Assembly: GCA_944369635.1 (NCBI GenBank)
Contig: CALVXL010000020.1
Location: 1-17,869, forward strand
Origin: an uncultured Clostridia bacterium
GTDB taxonomy: Bacteria; Bacillota; Clostridia; Christensenellales; Borkfalkiaceae
DNA length: 17,869 nt
Reading direction: 5' to 3'
Shown: in pieces, positions 15,145 to 17,869 of the stretch
Numbering within the stretch: position 1 is the first letter of the stretch
Layout: every line of letters begins with the position of its first letter
Notes under the pieces: generated by a model
Told to the model about the DNA's origin: nothing
The model's input: the letters and a program-made list of their open reading frames with translations, nothing else
The model's database searches: none
Translations under genes and position numbers: made by a program

Positions 15145-15173
15145 AATGTATTCGCCTTGTCCTTAAAATATAC
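15145..15173 (-). promoter_or_regulatory. Sigma-E-like sporulation promoter for the flippase gene
   Basis: On the minus strand GTATATT (15173-15167) is followed after 14 nt by AATACATT (15152-15145). This resembles the mother-cell sigma-E boxes (-35 like KMATATT, -10 CATACANT, spacing about 14). B. subtilis spoVB is sigma-E controlled. The start would fall about 35 nt before the proposed ATT start. No sigma-A-like pair was obvious here. Confidence 0.5.
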
Positions 15174-15451
15174 AAAGCAACAATAAATCCGCAAAGGCGC
15201 CGCGCCTGTTTTACATATAAAAAGTTGAAGCAAAACGGGAATGCGCGCTTGTATACATGCCTTTTTTGCTACGGTTTTCCGAAAAAGTATGATAATTTAC
15301 TAACGTCGTTTAATAGACGCTTTCAAATAAAGAAAAAACGGGCGCGCCGTTTCCGGCGAGGGAATAGGGCGATATTAGGTTAATTCGCGCGGTTTTGATC
15401 GAAAGAGGGCAAAACGGCATAATCGCGCAAGCCGAAAAATAAATATAGGAT
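15174..15451. other. Non-coding stretch between flippase promoter and LysM gene
   Basis: The gene-free gap is 15103-15451; its left end holds the flippase SD and promoter. In the rest I see a possible plus-strand promoter (TTGCTA 15266-15271, 16 nt, TATGAT 15288-15293), a small hairpin CGCCG-TTTC-CGGCG (15345-15358), and no convincing ORF, tRNA or known riboswitch. Confidence 0.4.
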
Positions 15452-15739
15452 ATGGACGGTTTTATCGTAAGGACGGCTGAAAAGGACAGCGTGTTGAGTT
15501 TGTGCCGCAGGTTTTCGGTTTCGGCGGAGCGGCTGATCAGGGAAAATCTTCTTAAAAGCGAGCTGAAAGAAGGGGCGCTTGTGTATATTTCCCGCAGGGC
15601 AAAGTATGTGCACATTGCCGAAGCGGGGGAAAGTTATCAAAGTATCGCGGCAAAGTACAAAAAAAGTGAAGAAGAGTTGAAAAAAATCAACGGTGCGGAG
15701 TATGTTTTTTATTCTATGCCCGTCGTGATCGAAGAATGA
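15452..15739 (+). CDS. Small protein with two LysM-like domains
   Basis: This is a 95-residue protein built of two LysM-like modules: residues about 3-46 (FIVRTAEKDSVLSLCRRFSV, ending ALVYI) and 51-93 (KYVHIAEAGESYQSIAAKYK, ending MPVVI). LysM domains bind N-acetylglucosamine polymers such as peptidoglycan or spore cortex. There is no signal peptide or membrane span, so it is either cytoplasmic or placed on the forespore from the mother cell, as with some spore coat LysM proteins. That is inference. An in-frame TAG at 15446-15448 just upstream makes ATG 15452 the first possible start. The only SD-like sequence (AGGA, 15447-15450) is too close to the ATG, so translation may be weak. The gene is isolated. 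Confidence 0.72.
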   Translation: MDGFIVRTAEKDSVLSLCRRFSVSAERLIRENLLKSELKEGALVYISRRAKYVHIAEAGESYQSIAAKYKKSEEELKKINGAEYVFYSMPVVIEE

Positions 15740-15812
15740 ATGTACAAACTGCACAAAACGGTTGTGAAAAATGTCGAAATTTGTTTTTTCGTAAAAAAAC
15801 ATTGAAATAAAA

Positions 15813-15841
15813 TTGAATGTACTAAAAAAATATGATAAAAT
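15813..15841 (+). promoter_or_regulatory. Promoter of the purine permease leader
   Basis: TTGAAT (15813-15818), exactly 17 nt, TAAAAT (15836-15841), in a very AT-rich region. The start would be near 15848, so the permease mRNA has a leader of about 127 nt. Confidence 0.68.
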
Positions 15842-15855
15842 AGAAACCGAAAGAG

Positions 15856-15969
15856 GCGGATTTGCACAGGCAAAAATCGCATTTTTGTTTTTAAAGGCAG
15901 GAGAAAAGTTTTGCTTTTAAAGATAAAAATGATTTTTTGCAGGTGCAAGCTCCGCAAAAAATTCGGAGG
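15856..15969 (+). promoter_or_regulatory. Structured leader with alternative pairings upstream of the purine permease
   Basis: Almost the whole leader folds back on itself: GCGGA/TCCGC (15856-15860, 15951-15955), TTGCAC/GTGCAA (15862-15867, 15943-15948), an AG/AG internal loop, GCAAAAATC/GATTTTTTGC (15870-15878, 15931-15940), CATTTTT/AAAAATG (15880-15886, 15925-15931) and TTTAAAGGCA/TGCTTTTAAA (15890-15899, 15912-15921). The bases TCCG of the outer helix can instead pair as CTCCG/CGGAG (15950-15954, 15964-15968), which covers the permease SD. None of the conserved purine-riboswitch core is present. A cis-regulatory function is inferred from the pairings. Confidence 0.6.
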
Positions 15970-15982
15970 TTTGTATGTCTAA
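15911..15982 (+). CDS. Possible leader peptide ORF overlapping the permease start
   Basis: AGGAG (15899-15903) sits 7 nt before TTG 15911, which opens a 23-codon frame (MLLKIKMIFCRCKLRKKFGGLYV) ending at TAA 15980-15982, five bases into the permease gene. An in-frame ATG at 15929 is an internal alternative. The peptide is basic with two Cys. Its SD lies in the apical part of the leader hairpin, and its translation would open that hairpin's 3' arm and end on the permease start codon. Coding use is unproven; the frame could be chance. Confidence 0.35.
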   Translation: MLLKIKMIFCRCKLRKKFGGLYV

Positions 15983-17567
15983 ATTTGGTACATTTCTGGA
16001 CAAGAAGTTTCAGTTGACCGAAAAAGGCACGACGGTGAGGACGGAAGTCGTCGCGGGTTTGGTTACCTTTATGACGATGGTTTACATCCTTATGGTAAAC
16101 GCGGGTATGTTCAGGGATCTCGGCGGCACGGACGAAGCGCTGAGAAGTCAGCTGTTCAACGGCGTTTACATCGCTACGGCGCTGTCTGCGGTTATCGGAA
16201 CGATTCTTATCGGTCTTATGGCAAAACTGCCGCTCGCACAGGCTTCGGGCATGGGGCTGAACGCATTCTTCGTTTACTCCGTGTGCGGATTCGGTATGAG
16301 CTACGGCCTTACCTATGCCAACGCGTTGCTGTTTATTTTGATCGACGGCGTCGTGTTTGTGCTTTTAACCGTTACGGGCTTGAGAAAGAAAATTTTCGCG
16401 GCGATTCCCGATTGCGTTAAAATCGCTATCCCCGCAGGTATCGGCTTGTTTATCGCGTTTATCGGTCTGCAGAATGCAGGTATCGTCGTTTTGGAAGGGT
16501 CCACGAAAGTCAAGCTCGCTTCGCTCAACCTGCTTTCGGGCAACGTACACTGGTTTTCCGCAACCAACTTTGTTTCCATCACCGATGCAAACGGTGTGTC
16601 CCAGCTTGTACCTGTTGCCGGCGTCGGTGTCGCGCCGATCCTCGTAACGTTCCTTGCGTTTATCCTCGTTGCGGTTCTTTCCAAGAAAAACGTTAAGGGC
16701 GCCGTGCTTTGGGGCATCCTCGGCGGTACGGTTCTCTATTATGTTTTTGCCGCTTTGGGCGTTGCGTTCGGCGATGCGGCGAGCAAAGCCGTGTTCGACA
16801 GCATTACTTTCCAGAATCCGCTGACTGCCTTCAAAGATTTCGGTACGACCTCTGTAGGTAAGGTATTTACCGAAGGTTTCGATTTCGGCGTCTATCTTGA
16901 AAATAACAGCGTAGGACAGTTGATCCTCGTTCTGATTACCACTTCGCTCGCGTTCTGCCTGGTCGATATGTTTGACACGATCGGCACGCTGTACGGCGCT
17001 TGCGCGAGAGGCAACCTGCTCGACGAAAAAGGCGAAGTTCCCAACATGAACCAGGCGATGCTTGCAGACGCTATCGCTACCTGCGTGGGTGCGGTTTGCG
17101 GTACGTCCACCGTCACCACGTTTGTCGAATCTTCTTCGGGTATTGCCGAAGGCGGTAAGACGGGGCTCGTGTCCATCGTGGTTGCGCTCTGCTTCTTTGT
17201 GGCGATGTTCCTTTCGCCCATTGCGAAACTCATTCCGCAAGCGGCAACGGCGGCTGCGCTCGTTTACGTAGGCGTTTTGATGATGAACGGCGTTGCCAAG
17301 ATCGATTGGCTGAATCCCGCGACTTCGGTTCCTGCGTTCGTTACGATCGCCATGACGGTTATGACGTACAGCATTTCTTACGGTATCGGTCTCGGCATGA
17401 TCACCTACACGCTGATACAGCTGTTCACGGGTAAATTCTGCTCCGTTGAAAAGACCGTCGTAAAGGAAGACGGCACGACGGAAGTCGTGAAAGAACGTTC
17501 GTATAACGATGTCGTTACCGCGATCATCGGCCTTGTGTTTGCGGCTACGTTCTTCCTGACGCACTGA
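15975..17567 (+). CDS. NCS2/AzgA-type purine permease (adenine/guanine/hypoxanthine uptake)
   Basis: This membrane transporter imports purine bases with protons; it belongs to the AzgA/PbuG branch of nucleobase-cation symporters. The 530 residues carry about 12-14 hydrophobic segments. Family marks: FGTFLDKKFQL at the N-terminus, AQASGMGLNAFFVYSV (88-103), DMFDTIGTLYG (331-341) and VESSSGIAEGGKTGL (384-398). These hold the acidic residues expected to contact substrate or proton (D331/D334, E385). The SD GGAGG (15965-15969) is 5 nt from ATG 15975 and lies within a hairpin. Its codons are T-richer at third positions than those of neighbours (GTT, GCT, GGT), as in highly expressed genes. Regulation through the structured leader is inferred. 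Guanine/hypoxanthine versus adenine specificity cannot be read. Confidence 0.92.
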   Translation: MSKFGTFLDKKFQLTEKGTTVRTEVVAGLVTFMTMVYILMVNAGMFRDLGGTDEALRSQLFNGVYIATALSAVIGTILIGLMAKLPLAQASGMGLNAFFVYSVCGFGMSYGLTYANALLFILIDGVVFVLLTVTGLRKKIFAAIPDCVKIAIPAGIGLFIAFIGLQNAGIVVLEGSTKVKLASLNLLSGNVHWFSATNFVSITDANGVSQLVPVAGVGVAPILVTFLAFILVAVLSKKNVKGAVLWGILGGTVLYYVFAALGVAFGDAASKAVFDSITFQNPLTAFKDFGTTSVGKVFTEGFDFGVYLENNSVGQLILVLITTSLAFCLVDMFDTIGTLYGACARGNLLDEKGEVPNMNQAMLADAIATCVGAVCGTSTVTTFVESSSGIAEGGKTGLVSIVVALCFFVAMFLSPIAKLIPQAATAAALVYVGVLMMNGVAKIDWLNPATSVPAFVTIAMTVMTYSISYGIGLGMITYTLIQLFTGKFCSVEKTVVKEDGTTEVVKERSYNDVVTAIIGLVFAATFFLTH

Positions 17568-17600
17568 TCAATTCAATAAACTTCTGAAAATTTAAGAAGT

Positions 17601-17637
17601 TTGTTTGTCCGCCGCTCGGCGGTAAAAACAATTTTTT
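17601..17637 (+). terminator. Intrinsic terminator after the purine permease gene
   Basis: TTGTTT/AAACAA (17601-17606, 17626-17631) and CCGCC/GGCGG (17609-17613, 17618-17622) form one interrupted stem followed by six T (17632-17637). A further small hairpin AAACTTCT/AGAAGTTT (17578-17585, 17595-17602) comes just before it. Confidence 0.8.
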
Positions 17638-17650
17638 CATTGGAGATTTT

Positions 17651-17678
17651 GCGCCCCGAAGCATTCGCTTCGGGGCGC
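17651..17678. repeat. Second copy of the GCCCCGAAGC palindrome
   Basis: Arms of 12 nt (17651-17662, 17667-17678) pair perfectly around loop ATTC. The inner 26 nt differ from the hairpin at 7424-7449 by one base. No strong T-run follows immediately (ATTGCGTATTTTT), so it may be a backup terminator or a dispersed palindromic repeat. Confidence 0.6.
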
Positions 17679-17859
17679 ATTGCGTATTTTTCTTAATTGC
17701 GGAAAAATAAGAAATAAAAATCGAAAAGGGCGCGGCAGTTTGCCGACCGAATTGCATTTGAAAAGGGTGCGGCATTGCATGAGCAATGCCGCACCCTGAG
17801 GTAACGTGCTTTTTAACGGTTGCGTGAAACAAAAATACAAATAAAAGAGGTACGTCCGC
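17679..17859. other. Hairpin-rich non-coding region before a new gene
   Basis: This is part of a gene-free stretch from 17568. It contains TATTTTTC/GGAAAAATA (about 17684-17708), CGGCA-GTT-TGCCG (about 17732-17745) and a perfect 14-bp inverted repeat (17765-17778, 17783-17796, loop ATGA). The last is preceded by AAAA, giving a short T-run on the minus strand, so it could end a minus-strand transcript or form part of a leader for the gene starting at 17860. Confidence 0.45.
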
Positions 17860-17869
17860 ATGTTTTTCG
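17860..17869 (+). CDS. Probable start of a gene running off the right edge
   Basis: AGAGG (17846-17850) lies 9 nt before ATG 17860, which opens MFF before the window ends. Nothing can be said of the product. Confidence 0.3.

Noticed and set aside
15422..15451. Forespore sigma-G promoter for the LysM gene
   Set aside because: GCATA and an ATAAATA-like box can be found at suitable spacing, but the match is too weak in AT-rich DNA to report.
15310..15615. Minus-strand small ORF over the LysM gene
   Set aside because: It is Ser/Arg-rich with no SD or homology pattern, and overlaps a frame with recognisable LysM modules.
15740..15974. Purine (guanine/adenine) riboswitch before the permease
   Set aside because: The conserved three-way-junction sequences of that class were looked for and are absent; the pairing pattern is one long hairpin.
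16365..17564. 399-residue open frame on the minus strand
   Set aside because: It is antisense to the purine permease, very rich in Arg/Asn/Asp, and has no SD.
17545..17832. Minus-strand ORF in the right-hand gap
   Set aside because: It runs through the permease terminator and several palindromes; its composition looks random.

Overview
The window looks like chromosomal core DNA of an endospore-forming Firmicute, most likely a gut-type clostridial lineage with roughly 50% GC. The supporting signs are spore germination genes (GerAB, GerAC), a SpoVB-like flippase, a YetF/DUF421 gene next to a DUF4363 gene, a THF riboswitch in front of folT, strong AAGGAG ribosome binding sites and intrinsic terminators after most transcription units. 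An archaeal-type aspartyl-tRNA synthetase and InlB-type repeats in a lipoprotein also fit uncultured Clostridia. The lineage is inferred. I see no phage, IS element, CRISPR array, tRNA or rRNA.

Layout. 1-2242 (+): 3' part of a ger operon (gerAB cut by the left edge, then gerAC) ending in a bidirectional terminator. 2299-3522 (-): M29 aminopeptidase, sharing a divergent promoter region with a cyclophilin peptidyl-prolyl isomerase at 3680-4198 (+). 4310-7410 (+): dxs, a peptidase S51-like gene and queH, closely spaced. 7474-8328 (-): DegV lipid-binding protein, divergent from an archaeal-type aspS at 8511-9848 (+). 9931-11546 (+): InlB-repeat lipoprotein overlapping a DUF1835-like gene. 11634-12691 (-): yetF-like gene followed by a DUF4363 gene. 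12759-13563 (+): THF riboswitch and folT. 13567-15102 (-): SpoVB-like flippase. 15452-15739 (+): small double-LysM protein. 15813-17567 (+): a structured leader and an AzgA/PbuG-type purine permease. 17568-17869: hairpin-rich non-coding DNA and the probable start of another gene.

The main points for a second look are these. (1) dxs is interrupted by a single in-frame TAG exactly where the family has the Tyr of its DLSYL motif; no other gene here ends in TAG. (2) dxs has a consensus promoter placed so that its mRNA would be essentially leaderless. (3) The purine permease has a ~127-nt leader that is not a recognisable purine riboswitch. It folds as a ~100-nt hairpin, carries an SD-TTG leader ORF in its apex, and offers mutually exclusive pairings that would hide or free the permease SD. 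(4) The SpoVB-like gene has no ATG/GTG/TTG at its conserved N-terminus; a strong SD sits next to ATT/ATC codons, downstream of a sigma-E-like promoter. (5) folT has a THF riboswitch with a terminator and an SD-covering hairpin, and its 3' terminator lies inside the last codons of the convergent flippase gene.

Functionally the window mixes housekeeping (isoprenoid precursor synthesis, tRNA charging and queuosine, peptide turnover, protein folding, folate and purine uptake) with spore functions (germinant receptor parts, envelope flippase, LysM protein, YetF). All coordinates and pairings were read by eye. Folding energies, homology searches and transcript starts were not computed.
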